This document shows, piece after piece, positions 6,917-14,496 of a stretch of 24,373 nucleotides of DNA. The position numbers and the translations under genes were made by a program. This stretch comes from Euryhalocaulis sp050486445 (GTDB lineage: Bacteria; Pseudomonadota; Alphaproteobacteria; Caulobacterales; Maricaulaceae). The stretch spans positions 1 to 24,373 of the forward strand of contig JBJHDH010000039.1 in NCBI GenBank assembly GCA_050486445.1. Direction: 5' to 3'. The notes beneath the pieces are model-generated. The model was not told the DNA's origin. It did not search any database and was given only the letters and a program-made list of their open reading frames with translations. Positions within the stretch are counted from its first letter, which is position 1; each line of letters opens with the position of its first letter.

Positions 6917-8272
6917 TCAGGTATTCATGCTCTCGAAGAAATCGTCGTTGGTCTTGCTGCCCTTGAGCTTGTCGAGCAGGAACTCGATCGCGTCCATCGT
7001 GCCCATCGGATTGAGGATGCGGCGCAGGATGTACATTTTCTGCAAATGCTCCTTGGGCACCAGCAGCTCTTCCTTGCGCGTGCCGGACTTGGTGAGGTCG
7101 ATAGCCGGGAAGACGCGCTTGTCGGCGATCTTCCGGTCCAGCACGATCTCGCTGTTACCCGTGCCCTTGAACTCTTCAAAGATCACTTCGTCCATGCGCG
7201 AACCGGTGTCGATCAGCGCCGTGGCGATGATGGTCAGCGATCCGCCTTCCTCGATATTGCGCGCGGCGCCGAAAAAGCGCTTGGGCCGTTGCAGCGCGTT
7301 GGCGTCGACGCCGCCGGTCAGCACCTTGCCGGAGCTCGGCACCACCGTGTTGTAGGCGCGGCCGAGCCTGGTGATGGAGTCGAGCAGGATCACCACGTCG
7401 CGGCCATGCTCGACCAGACGCTTGGCTTTCTCGATCACCATTTCGGCGACGGCGACATGGCGCGTGGCCGGCTCGTCGAAGGTGGAGGAGACGACCTCGC
7501 CCTTCACCGTGCGCTGCATGTCGGTCACTTCCTCCGGCCGCTCGTCGATCAGCAGCACGATGAGGAAACATTCGGGGTGATTCTCGGCGATGGATTTGGC
7601 GATGTTCTGCAACATCACCGTCTTGCCGGTGCGCGGCGGCGCGACGATCAGGCAGCGCTGGCCCTTGCCCAGCGGCGCCGCGATGTCGATCACCCGCGCC
7701 GAACGATCCTTCACCGTCGGATCGTTGACTTCCATATGCAGACGCTCATCGGGATAGAGCGGCGTCAGATTGTCGAAATGCACCTTATGCCGGGCGGCGT
7801 CCGGCGCCTCGAAATTGATCGTGTTGATCTTCAGCAGCGCGAAATAGCGCTCGCCGTCGCGCGGGCTGCGGATCTCGCCTTCCACCGTGTCGCCGGTGCG
7901 CAGGGCGAAGCGCCGGATCTGCGCCGGGCTGACATAGATGTCGTCCGGGCCGGGCAGATAATTCGCCTCCGGGCTGCGCAGGAACCCGAACCCGTCCTGC
8001 AACACCTCCAGCACGCCGCCGCCATGAATATTGACGTCCTGTTCGGCCAGCTCCTTGAGGATGGCGAACATCATGTCCTGCCGGCGCATGGAGGAGGCGT
8101 TCTCCACCTCCAGCTTCTCGGCGAAGGCCAGAAGATCGGTCGGCGACTTGTCCTTCAGTTCGTCGAGCTGGATCGACGCGGGCAAGCCCTTGATCTTCTT
8201 TTTCTGCGGCTTTTCAGCGACTTCTTCGTCCTCGAAGTCCTCGTCGTCGAATTCATCGATCTCGTCGTTCAT
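6917..8272 (-). CDS. rho: Transcription termination factor Rho
   Basis: Rho is a hexameric RNA-dependent ATPase/helicase that ends transcription at C-rich, untranslated RNA. The 451-residue protein has the cold-shock-like RNA-binding domain with GFGFLRSPEANYLPGPDDIYVSP (from residue 94), Walker A APPRTGKT (211-218), LIDERPEEVTDMQR with the catalytic Glu region, and the secondary RNA-binding Q/R-loop area GGVDANALQRPKRFFGAARN. It is about 30 residues longer than E. coli Rho because of an acidic then lysine-rich N-terminus (first ~28 residues). This start is kept because the homologous region begins soon after. The 239-bp upstream gap contains a TTGACT (minus strand, 8458-8453) that could be a -35, without a clear -10. 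Confidence 0.97.
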   Translation of the reverse strand: MNDEIDEFDDEDFEDEEVAEKPQKKKIKGLPASIQLDELKDKSPTDLLAFAEKLEVENASSMRRQDMMFAILKELAEQDVNIHGGGVLEVLQDGFGFLRSPEANYLPGPDDIYVSPAQIRRFALRTGDTVEGEIRSPRDGERYFALLKINTINFEAPDAARHKVHFDNLTPLYPDERLHMEVNDPTVKDRSARVIDIAAPLGKGQRCLIVAPPRTGKTVMLQNIAKSIAENHPECFLIVLLIDERPEEVTDMQRTVKGEVVSSTFDEPATRHVAVAEMVIEKAKRLVEHGRDVVILLDSITRLGRAYNTVVPSSGKVLTGGVDANALQRPKRFFGAARNIEEGGSLTIIATALIDTGSRMDEVIFEEFKGTGNSEIVLDRKIADKRVFPAIDLTKSGTRKEELLVPKEHLQKMYILRRILNPMGTMDAIEFLLDKLKGSKTNDDFFESMNT

Positions 8273-8511
8273 GGGGAATCCGGGTTTTTGCTCGAGATGT
8301 AGAGGCTGGATGGGCTGGCGCGCCGGGCGCGGACGGGTCGCGGGAAAGGGTCTGGCCGCGCCGGGGCGGAAACAGGCTGGCGCGGAGGATGGAGGGGACG
8401 CGCGGCCGAACGGGCGGCGCGTGTATTGGCTTCACCACGCTTTGACCCGGCAAGTCAAGCGAATAGCGCAAACCGGGAATACTGGGTGGGGGCGGATGCG
8501 GCGCAGGCGCC

Positions 8512-8973
8512 TCAGCGCAGCGCCACCGTGGCGACCAGCACAATGATAATGGCCAGCACCGCCGGGGCCTCGTTCCACAACCGCCAGCCCTTCTCCGACA
8601 GCGGCCGGGCGCCCGCGGCGAATTTCCGCCGCGCCGCGCCGTAAAATCCGTGCAGCCCGGTCATGGCCACAACGCCCAGCAGCTTCACCGCCCAGGGCAG
8701 GGTATGGATGAAAAACCAGCCGCCCGACCGTCCGGCATTGGAGAACAGCAGCAGAATTCCAAACACCCAGGCCGCGATCATCGCCGGGGTCATGATGCCG
8801 CGATACAGCCGCCGCTGCTGCGTAATCAGCGTCCGCTCCAGCTCGCCGCCCGGTTCGGCCTGAAAATGATAGACATAGAGGCGCGGCAGATAGAGCAGGC
8901 CCGCCATCCAGAAAATCACGGCCAGAACATGCAGGCCGCGCAGCCAGTCATAGGCCAGCGCCAGCCCGGTCAT
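8512..8973 (-). CDS. hemJ: Protoporphyrinogen IX oxidase HemJ
   Basis: HemJ is a membrane protein that oxidises protoporphyrinogen IX to protoporphyrin IX, the step before ferrochelatase. The chosen 153-residue product has four hydrophobic segments (roughly 11-31, 60-78, 86-106, 136-152). It also has the two residues known to matter in the family: a His in the first helix (LRGLHVLAVIFWMAGLLYLPRL, His15) and a Lys in the third (LPWAVKLLG, Lys97). The frame extends 10 codons upstream, but the ATG at 8971-8973 overlaps the hemH stop as ATGA, so I take that as the start. It lies directly after hemH, matching its role in the pathway. It runs towards rho across a 239-bp gap. Confidence 0.93.
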   Translation of the reverse strand: MTGLALAYDWLRGLHVLAVIFWMAGLLYLPRLYVYHFQAEPGGELERTLITQQRRLYRGIMTPAMIAAWVFGILLLFSNAGRSGGWFFIHTLPWAVKLLGVVAMTGLHGFYGAARRKFAAGARPLSEKGWRLWNEAPAVLAIIIVLVATVALR

Positions 8974-10058
8974 GCCGCCGCCCTGCGCTGGGGACAGATG
9001 CACGCCGCCGGGCAGACATGGGCCAGCTCGCCGGGAATGAGGCCCGGCGCATCAAGGCTGCGCAAGACAAGGTCCGCCAGTGCGGCGATGAATCGCGGAT
9101 GATCCCCCGGCGCCGGGACGCGGACATAAGCGGGCGCGCCCTCTTTCTCGGCGATGGCGCGATATTCGATGTCCAGCTCCACCAGCGTCTCCACATGTTC
9201 CGACACAAAGGCCAGCGGGCAGACCAGGATGGATTTTCCCTCGCGCGCGGCGCGGGCGATCTCGTGCTCGGTCGAAGGGCCGATCCATTGCATCGGTCCG
9301 ACCCGGCTCTGATAGCAGATCTGCGTATCGGTGAATTCCGGCAGGCGGGCGGCGATGGCGGCCGCGGTGCGCGCCACATGGCCGGGATAGGGATCGCCGC
9401 GCGCCACGGTCGCCTCGGGCAGGCCGTGCGCGGAGAAAAGAAGACGCGGATCGGACGGCGCGCCCGCCGCGCGCCAGGCGGCGCGGATCAGCTCCGCCCA
9501 GGCGTCCGCAAGGCCCGGCGCCTCGGGATAGCAGCAGACGCCATGCACGCCAGGCGCCGCTGCGCCGTCAAACACCCGCGCCCATTCGGCCAGCGACGAG
9601 CCGGTCGTGGTGGTGGAAAATTGCGGATAGAGCGGCAGCAGCACCACATCCTCCGCGCCCCAGTCGCGCACCGCCTTCGCCGTCTCCGCCACGAACGGGC
9701 GCCAATAGCGCATGGCGATAAAGACGCGCCAGTCACGGGCCGGCGCCGCCGGATGCTCTTCCGCGCGCGCCTGAAGATGCGCCTTCAGCGCCCCGGCCTG
9801 CGCCTCCGTCTCTTTCAGCAGCGGCGAGCCTCCGCCCATCAGCGCATAATTGGCGCGGGCGGATTTCGCCCGCAGGCTGGAGATCAGAGCCGCCAGCGGC
9901 AGGCGCGCCGCGCCGGGCAGAGCGATAATCGCCTTGTCGCGGAACAGGTTGAACAGAAAAGGCCGCACGTCTTCCTGCCGGTCCGGCCCGCCAAGATTGA
10001 AGAGAACAATGGCGGTCTTGCGCCCGCCCCCCGCCGTCCCGGATTCCGTCTCAGCCAT
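8970..10058 (-). CDS. hemH: Ferrochelatase HemH
   Basis: HemH inserts Fe2+ into protoporphyrin IX to give protohaem. The 362-residue product shows AIVLFNLGGPD near the start, LPLYPQFSTTTTGSS (141-155), LLFSAHGLPE with the metal-site His211, ICYQSRVGPMQWIGPST (247-262) and FVSEHVETLVELDIEY with Glu287. All are standard ferrochelatase landmarks. The frame is open for 115 codons upstream inside hemE, which is a GC-rich shadow. The homologous start is the ATG at 10056-10058 (MAETES), overlapping the hemE stop by 8 bp. It forms a tight leftward block, hemE-hemH-hemJ, with overlaps at both junctions. Confidence 0.96.
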   Translation of the reverse strand: MAETESGTAGGGRKTAIVLFNLGGPDRQEDVRPFLFNLFRDKAIIALPGAARLPLAALISSLRAKSARANYALMGGGSPLLKETEAQAGALKAHLQARAEEHPAAPARDWRVFIAMRYWRPFVAETAKAVRDWGAEDVVLLPLYPQFSTTTTGSSLAEWARVFDGAAAPGVHGVCCYPEAPGLADAWAELIRAAWRAAGAPSDPRLLFSAHGLPEATVARGDPYPGHVARTAAAIAARLPEFTDTQICYQSRVGPMQWIGPSTEHEIARAAREGKSILVCPLAFVSEHVETLVELDIEYRAIAEKEGAPAYVRVPAPGDHPRFIAALADLVLRSLDAPGLIPGELAHVCPAACICPQRRAAA

Positions 10059-11097
10059 GACGCACCCGGTTGACCAGGCGCTCCATATGGCCGATCGGCG
10101 CGTCCGGCGTGATGCCGTGGCCCAGATTGAAAATATGGCCGCCGCCGGCGAACGCCTCGATAATGGCGTCGATGGCGCTGTCCATCTCCGCCCCGCCCGC
10201 GCGCAGCAGCGCATTATCCAGATTGCCCTGCACCGGCCGGTGCGCCTGCACATGATCGCGCGCCCAGGCGAGCGGAACCGACTGGTCCAGCGCCACGCAA
10301 TCGACGCCGGTTTCCTTCGCATAGCGTTCGGCCAACACGCCTGCGCCGCGCGGAAACCCGATAATGGGCGTCTCCACCCCCGCCGCGCGCAAACGCCGCA
10401 CAATGGCGGCGGTGGGCGCGATAACGGCGCGTTCGAACATCGGTTCGGGCAGGCCGGAAGCCCAGGAATCGAACAGTTTCAGCACTTCGGCCCCGGCGCG
10501 CGCCTGCATCGTCAGATAATCGGCGGTGACGATCACCAGCGCATCCAGCAGCGCTTCAAAAGCGTCACGGTCTTCCCAGGCCCAGACCCGCGCCGCCATC
10601 TGGTCGCGCGAGCCCTCGCCCTCGATCATATAGGCCGCCACCGTCCAGGGCGCGCCGGCAAACCCGATCAGGGCGACATCGGGCGCAAGCTGCGCCTTCA
10701 CCCGCGCCACGGTCTCCCCCACCGGCGCAAGCACGTCCAGAGCGCCTTTGGTCCTCAGCCGCGCCACATCGGACCGGTCGCGGATACAGGAAAGTTTCGG
10801 CCCCTCGCCGGCCTCGAACCGCAGATCGCAGCCCATCGCCATCGGCACCAGCAGAATATCGGCGAACAGGATGGCGGCCGACAGATCGAACCGGCGCAGC
10901 GGCTGCAACGTCGCCTCGGCGGCCAGTTCCGGCGTCATGCAGAAATTGACGAAGTCCCGCGCCTGTTCGCGCAACGCGCGATATTCGGGAAGATAGCGCC
11001 CGGCCTGACGCATCACCCAGACCGGCGGCCGTGTCTGGGCTTCGCCCCGCAGTGCTTTCAGGATTGGCTTGTCGTCTGGATTCATCTGGGACGCCAT
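10051..11097 (-). CDS. hemE: Uroporphyrinogen III decarboxylase HemE
   Basis: HemE removes four carboxyl groups from uroporphyrinogen III to form coproporphyrinogen III. The 348-residue protein has the family signature PPVWVMRQAGRYLPEYR (active-site Arg30), FADILLVPMAMG with Asp80, and GAPWTVAAYMIEG with Tyr156, matching the three known active-site residues. A second ATG four codons in (11085) is possible; neither has a strong ribosome binding site. It is the first gene of the leftward haem block. It borders the putative replication origin, as hemE does in Caulobacter crescentus and Rickettsia. A CtrA-like half-palindrome lies about 50 bp upstream and might link its expression to the cell cycle, as CtrA does in Caulobacter; that is inference. 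Confidence 0.97.
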   Translation of the reverse strand: MASQMNPDDKPILKALRGEAQTRPPVWVMRQAGRYLPEYRALREQARDFVNFCMTPELAAEATLQPLRRFDLSAAILFADILLVPMAMGCDLRFEAGEGPKLSCIRDRSDVARLRTKGALDVLAPVGETVARVKAQLAPDVALIGFAGAPWTVAAYMIEGEGSRDQMAARVWAWEDRDAFEALLDALVIVTADYLTMQARAGAEVLKLFDSWASGLPEPMFERAVIAPTAAIVRRLRAAGVETPIIGFPRGAGVLAERYAKETGVDCVALDQSVPLAWARDHVQAHRPVQGNLDNALLRAGGAEMDSAIDAIIEAFAGGGHIFNLGHGITPDAPIGHMERLVNRVRHG

Positions 11098-11145
11098 GCA
11101 GAGGGGGCATAAAGAAGCCCGGACCCCCGTGCAATCATTCCTCCT

Positions 11146-11160
11146 TTAAGAGTTTATTTA
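11146..11160. promoter_or_regulatory. Near-match CtrA box (hemE side)
   Basis: TTAAGAGTTTATTTA fits TTAA-N7-TTAA with one mismatch in the right half (TTTA). It falls in the A/T-rich stretch about 50 bp upstream of hemE. Confidence 0.45.
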
Positions 11161-11509
11161 GGTAGGGGAAAAGGTAGAGCGGTGGACAAGACTCACAATG
11201 CTTAAAACCCCCATACTCTCCCCGGATTCATCCAGTGCCTGTGCAGGAAACCCGTCGGCTCTGTGGAAATCCGGGATAAAGAGCAAAACCCTTGTGTTTT
11301 CCTGTGTCTCATCCGGACCTGGAGCGGGAATAAACGGGAGTCAGCCGCTGGAATCTCTATGGATAAAAGAGCGATATGCCCGCACCGGGCTTTATCCACC
11401 GGCCAAAATGTTCATGCTGACAGGACTGGGCGCCGGAAAGCGCTTATAAACGCTTCCGTGAGCGCCTGAGGGCGGGAAACGATATTTCCCGCTGCATGCG
11501 CCCAGACTG

Positions 11510-11524
11510 TTAACGGGTTATTAA
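11510..11524. promoter_or_regulatory. Perfect CtrA box TTAA-N7-TTAA (PPSRP side)
   Basis: TTAACGGGTTATTAA matches the Caulobacter CtrA consensus exactly and lies 24 bp upstream of the ATG at 11548. CtrA bound here could block replication initiation, regulate the operon promoter, or both; this is inferred from Caulobacter. Confidence 0.7.
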
Positions 11525-11547
11525 CCGGTAGGTTCCCCAGATTTTCC

Positions 11548-12411
11548 ATGCCCGACACGCGGCCGATCCAGCCCAGTCATTTTCATATCCATCTGGTCTC
11601 CGACTCCACGGGTGAGACGCTTATCAGCGTGGCGCGCGCGGCCAGCGGCCAGTTCAAACAGGTCATGCCGGTAGAGCATCTCTATGCGCTGGTGCGTTCG
11701 CAGCGCCAGCTCGCCCGCGTCATGGAAGAGATCGAGGCCGCGCCCGGCATCGTGATGTTCACCGTGCTCAATCCGGATCTGCGGCGTCAGCTCGAACAGG
11801 ACTGCATGGCGCTTGGAATGCCGGCCATCGCCGTGATGGACCCGGTGCTGAAGGCGGTGGAACGCTATCTGGGGCAGGAAGCCTCCAGCCAGGTCGGCGC
11901 GCAGCGCACGCTGGACGCCGAATATTATCACCGGATCGAGGCGCTGGATTTCGCCATGGCGCACGATGACGGCCAGAATGTCGATGGATTTGAAAACGCC
12001 GATGTGGTGCTGGTCGGAGTCAGCCGCACCTCCAAGACGCCGACCTGCATCTATCTGGCCCATCGCGGCGTGAAGGCGGCGAATATTCCCATCGTGCCCG
12101 GCGTCGATCTGCCGCAAGAGATCGTTTCGCTGCGCCGGCCGCTGGTGGTCGGGCTGACCGCTACGCCCGACCGGCTGGTGGCGATCCGCAAGAACCGCCT
12201 GCTGTCGCTGAACGAGAACAAGACCACGGACTATGCCGACGAGCTGCGCGTGAAAGAAGAGACGCTGCAGGCCCGGCGCCTGTTCGCGCGGCATGGCTGG
12301 CCGACCATCGATGTCACCCGCCGCTCGATTGAAGAATCCTCGGCGAAAATTCTCAACATGCTGGCTGACCGGCGCGGCGAGCACATCATCAGCGAGCACG
12401 AGCATCCGTGA
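11548..12411 (+). CDS. Pyruvate phosphate dikinase / PEP synthase regulatory protein (PPSRP, DUF299)
   Basis: PPSRP proteins are bifunctional: an ADP-dependent kinase inactivates, and a phosphate-dependent phosphorylase reactivates, PEP synthase or pyruvate phosphate dikinase on a threonine next to the catalytic histidine. The 287-residue product has HIHLVSDSTGETL at 13-25 and the P-loop-like GVSRTSKTPT at 157-166, followed by LAHRGVKAANIPIVPG. This is the same family as Rickettsia RP001, which borders the origin there. It is the first gene of a rightward operon and sits 24 bp past a perfect CtrA box. It ends in a 4-bp overlap with the GTG start of maf. Whether the target is PpsA or PpdK cannot be told from this window. 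Confidence 0.95.
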   Translation: MPDTRPIQPSHFHIHLVSDSTGETLISVARAASGQFKQVMPVEHLYALVRSQRQLARVMEEIEAAPGIVMFTVLNPDLRRQLEQDCMALGMPAIAVMDPVLKAVERYLGQEASSQVGAQRTLDAEYYHRIEALDFAMAHDDGQNVDGFENADVVLVGVSRTSKTPTCIYLAHRGVKAANIPIVPGVDLPQEIVSLRRPLVVGLTATPDRLVAIRKNRLLSLNENKTTDYADELRVKEETLQARRLFARHGWPTIDVTRRSIEESSAKILNMLADRRGEHIISEHEHP

Positions 12412-13004
12412 GCGCGCGCCTCCCCGTCATTCTCGCATCGACCAGCGCCATTCGCCGCGACGTCCTCGCCGCCGCCGGAATTGCGTTCGAGAGCGAAGCG
12501 CCGGGCGTGGATGAGGACGCGGTGAAGCGCGAAATGGCGGGCGCGGCGCCCGCTTCCATCGCCGCCGAACTGGCGGCGCGCAAGGCGCTGGCGGTCTCGG
12601 CCCGGCGGCCGGGCCTGGTCATCGGCGCCGATCAGGTTCTGGCGCATGAGGGCGGTATGCTCGACAAGGCGCATGACATGGCGGAGGCGGCGCACAGGCT
12701 GCGCGCGCTGCGCGGGCGCACGCACGAATTGCTGTGCGGCGTCGCGCTGGCGCAAGACGGCGGCATTATCTGGCGCCATGACGCGGTCTCGCGCATGACA
12801 ATGCGTGATTACAGCGACGCATTCCTGGCGCGTTATCTGAAGACTGCGGGACCGCAAATCCTTTCCAGCGTCGGCTGCTATCAGCTGGAAGGCATGGGCG
12901 CGCAATTGTTCGCGCGGATCGAGGGCGATTATTTCGCGGTTCTGGGCCTGCCGCTGCTGCCGCTGCTGGCGGCGCTGCGCGCGCATGGGGGTCTGGAGTC
13001 ATGA
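12408..13004 (+). CDS. maf: Maf-family nucleotide pyrophosphatase
   Basis: Maf proteins hydrolyse non-canonical or methylated nucleoside triphosphates to monophosphates, a house-cleaning role, and have been tied to division arrest. The 198-residue product has the substrate-loop motif LASTSAIRRDVL (9-20), the catalytic-region GADQVL with Asp75, GRTHELLCGVAL, and the C-terminal GCYQLEGMGAQLFARIEGDYFAVLGLPLLPL. The motif set is more like the YceF-type branch, but the exact substrate is open. Translation starts at GTG (12408-12410), inside the PPSRP stop (GTGA), and the stop overlaps aroE (ATGA). Confidence 0.93.
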   Translation: MSARLPVILASTSAIRRDVLAAAGIAFESEAPGVDEDAVKREMAGAAPASIAAELAARKALAVSARRPGLVIGADQVLAHEGGMLDKAHDMAEAAHRLRALRGRTHELLCGVALAQDGGIIWRHDAVSRMTMRDYSDAFLARYLKTAGPQILSSVGCYQLEGMGAQLFARIEGDYFAVLGLPLLPLLAALRAHGGLES

Positions 13005-13855
13005 CGGTCAAAGCGGGGGTGCTCGGCTTTCCGGCCAGGCATTCGCTCTCGCCAGCGCTGCATGGCGCCTGGCTGGCGGCCGCCGGGATTGATGGAAGCT
13101 ACGAAGCTGTGGAGGTCGCGCCGGAGGATTTCGTGCGCGAGGTGCGCGCGCGTTTTGATGCGGCCACGGAAGAATCTTACTGGGCCGGATTCAATGTCAC
13201 CATGCCGCACAAGCGCGCGGCGTTCGAACTTGCCGATGAACGCAGCAAGACAGCGGAGGCGCTTGGTGTCTCCAATCTGATCTATGCGCGCGGCGGAAAC
13301 ATCATCGCCGATAATCGCGATGGCGAAGGCTTTCTCTATGGTCTGACGCGCCAGGCGCCGGACGTCGCGTTGCGCGGCGTCCCGGTTCTGATTCTGGGCG
13401 CGGGCGGCGCGGCGCAGGCCGTCGCGCACGCTGTCGCAGGTGAAGGCGCCACGCCGCTGGTTTCCAACCGCTCGCAGGACAAAGCGCGCACGCTGGCGGA
13501 CGCCGCGGGCGGCGAGCCTGTCGCATTTCCGCCGCCGCCGGATGCCTGGGCGCGCGCGGCGCTCATCGTCAACGCCACATCCATGGGCATGGCGGACGGG
13601 CCGCCGGTCGCCGATGCGCTGGATTTCCGCCATGCACAGCCGGGCGCGGTCTTCTACGACCTGATCTACAAGCCGCTGGAAACGCCGCTGATCCGGCGCG
13701 CGAAAGCAGCAGGGCTGCGCACGGTGGACGGGCTGGATATGCTGATCGGCCAGGCGCGCCCGGCGTTCCAGACGCTCTATGGCGCGCCGCCGCCCGAAAG
13801 CGTGGATATCAGAAAGGTGCTGCTGGACCGCATCGCGCAGCAATCGGGCCAATGA
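13001..13855 (+). CDS. aroE: Shikimate dehydrogenase (NADP+) AroE
   Basis: AroE reduces 3-dehydroshikimate to shikimate with NADPH in the aromatic amino-acid pathway. The 284-residue protein has the shikimate-binding HSLSPALHGAWL (14-25), NVTMPHKRAAF with catalytic Lys71, NRDGEGF with Asp107, the glycine-rich nucleotide loop GAGGAA (133-138), SNRS near 151-154, and INATSMGM-like VNATSMGM. The usual N-T-D-G motif reads N-R-D-G, a change at the non-catalytic second position. Start and stop each overlap a neighbour by 4 bp (maf and coaE), so it is translated as part of a coupled operon. Confidence 0.96.
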   Translation: MTVKAGVLGFPARHSLSPALHGAWLAAAGIDGSYEAVEVAPEDFVREVRARFDAATEESYWAGFNVTMPHKRAAFELADERSKTAEALGVSNLIYARGGNIIADNRDGEGFLYGLTRQAPDVALRGVPVLILGAGGAAQAVAHAVAGEGATPLVSNRSQDKARTLADAAGGEPVAFPPPPDAWARAALIVNATSMGMADGPPVADALDFRHAQPGAVFYDLIYKPLETPLIRRAKAAGLRTVDGLDMLIGQARPAFQTLYGAPPPESVDIRKVLLDRIAQQSGQ

Positions 13856-14496
13856 TCGTTGTCGGCCTCACCGGCTCTATCGGCATGGGCAAATCCACAA
13901 CCGCGCGCCTGTTCGCCGAGGAGGGCGCCGCTCTGTTCGATTCCGACGCGGCGGTGACGCAGCTTTACGCACAGGGCGGCGCGGCGGTGGCGCCCATCGC
14001 AGCGATTTTTCCGGACGTCATCATTGATGGCGCTGTGGATCGTGAAAAACTCGCATCGCATCTGCGCGCCAATCCGGAAGATTTCGCGGCGCTGGAGGCG
14101 CTGGTGCATCCGCTGGTCGCGCAATTGCGCGCGCGCTTTGTGGCGGAACAGCGCGCACAGGGCGCGCGCGTCGCGGTGCTGGACACGCCGCTTCTGTTCG
14201 AGACCGGGCTGGACGAACATGTCGATGTCATTGTCGTGGCCAGCGCGCCGGAAGCTGTGCAAAAGGCGCGCGTGCTGGCGCGGCCCGGCATGACGGAGGC
14301 GCGCTTCCATTCCATACTGGCGCGGCAGACGCCTGATTCGAAAAAGCGCCTGCGCGCCGATTATGTGATCGACACGGGGCGGGGACTGCCCGCGGCGCGC
14401 AAGCAGGTGCGCGAGGTCATGGAGCGCATCACAGGGCGTCTGACAGGGGTTGGCCGCGCCGGGCGCGGCGGCGATACGCCGGGGGGCGTTCAATGA
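13852..14496 (+). CDS. coaE: Dephospho-CoA kinase CoaE
   Basis: CoaE phosphorylates the 3'-hydroxyl of dephospho-CoA, the last step of coenzyme A synthesis. The 214-residue product shows the P-loop GSIGMGKST (8-16), FDSDAAVTQLY where Asp acts as the likely base, LDTPLLFETGLDEHVDVIVVV-like segment (VLDTPLLFETG), and RQTPDSKKRLRADYVIDTG. It is slightly longer than the E. coli enzyme because of a glycine/arginine-rich tail after about residue 200. It sits between aroE and dnaQ with 4-bp overlaps on both sides, an order shared by many alphaproteobacterial origins. Confidence 0.95.
   Translation: MIVVGLTGSIGMGKSTTARLFAEEGAALFDSDAAVTQLYAQGGAAVAPIAAIFPDVIIDGAVDREKLASHLRANPEDFAALEALVHPLVAQLRARFVAEQRAQGARVAVLDTPLLFETGLDEHVDVIVVASAPEAVQKARVLARPGMTEARFHSILARQTPDSKKRLRADYVIDTGRGLPAARKQVREVMERITGRLTGVGRAGRGGDTPGGVQ

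Larger units (their letters stand above)
11098..11547. other. Putative chromosomal replication origin (Cori-like gap between hemE and the PPSRP gene)
   Basis: This 450-base gap separates divergent hemE and the RP001/DUF299-type gene, the position of Cori in Caulobacter and of the Rickettsia origin. Seen in the sequence: a stretch at 11131-11160 with 21 of 30 A/T, and 51 of 90 A/T over 11131-11220, in an otherwise GC-rich window. DnaA-box-like 9-mers are TTATCCACC (11392-11400, one mismatch to TTATCCACA), TTATCCATA (minus, 11358-11366, one mismatch), TTGTCCACC (minus, 11181-11189, two) and ATTTCCACA (minus, 11262-11270, two). A perfect CtrA box lies at 11510-11524, a near match at 11146-11160, and four GANTC sites occur within 166 bp. 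No convincing ORF occupies it. Origin activity is inferred. Confidence 0.82.

Noticed and set aside
6812..8302. A 496-codon open frame on the plus strand opposite rho
   Set aside because: It is antisense to a clear rho gene, rich in His/Arg/Gly/Asp as expected for a GC-rich shadow frame, with no recognisable motif.
8424..8458. A sigma70 promoter for rho (TTGACT on the minus strand)
   Set aside because: The -35-like hexamer is good, but no acceptable -10 lies 16-18 bp away, so I mention it only under rho.
9850..11112. A 420-codon plus-strand frame across hemE/hemH
   Set aside because: Antisense shadow; both minus-strand haem genes carry all active-site motifs.
11202..11216. A third CtrA box in the origin gap
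   Set aside because: Only the left TTAA half is present; the position for the right half reads ATAC.
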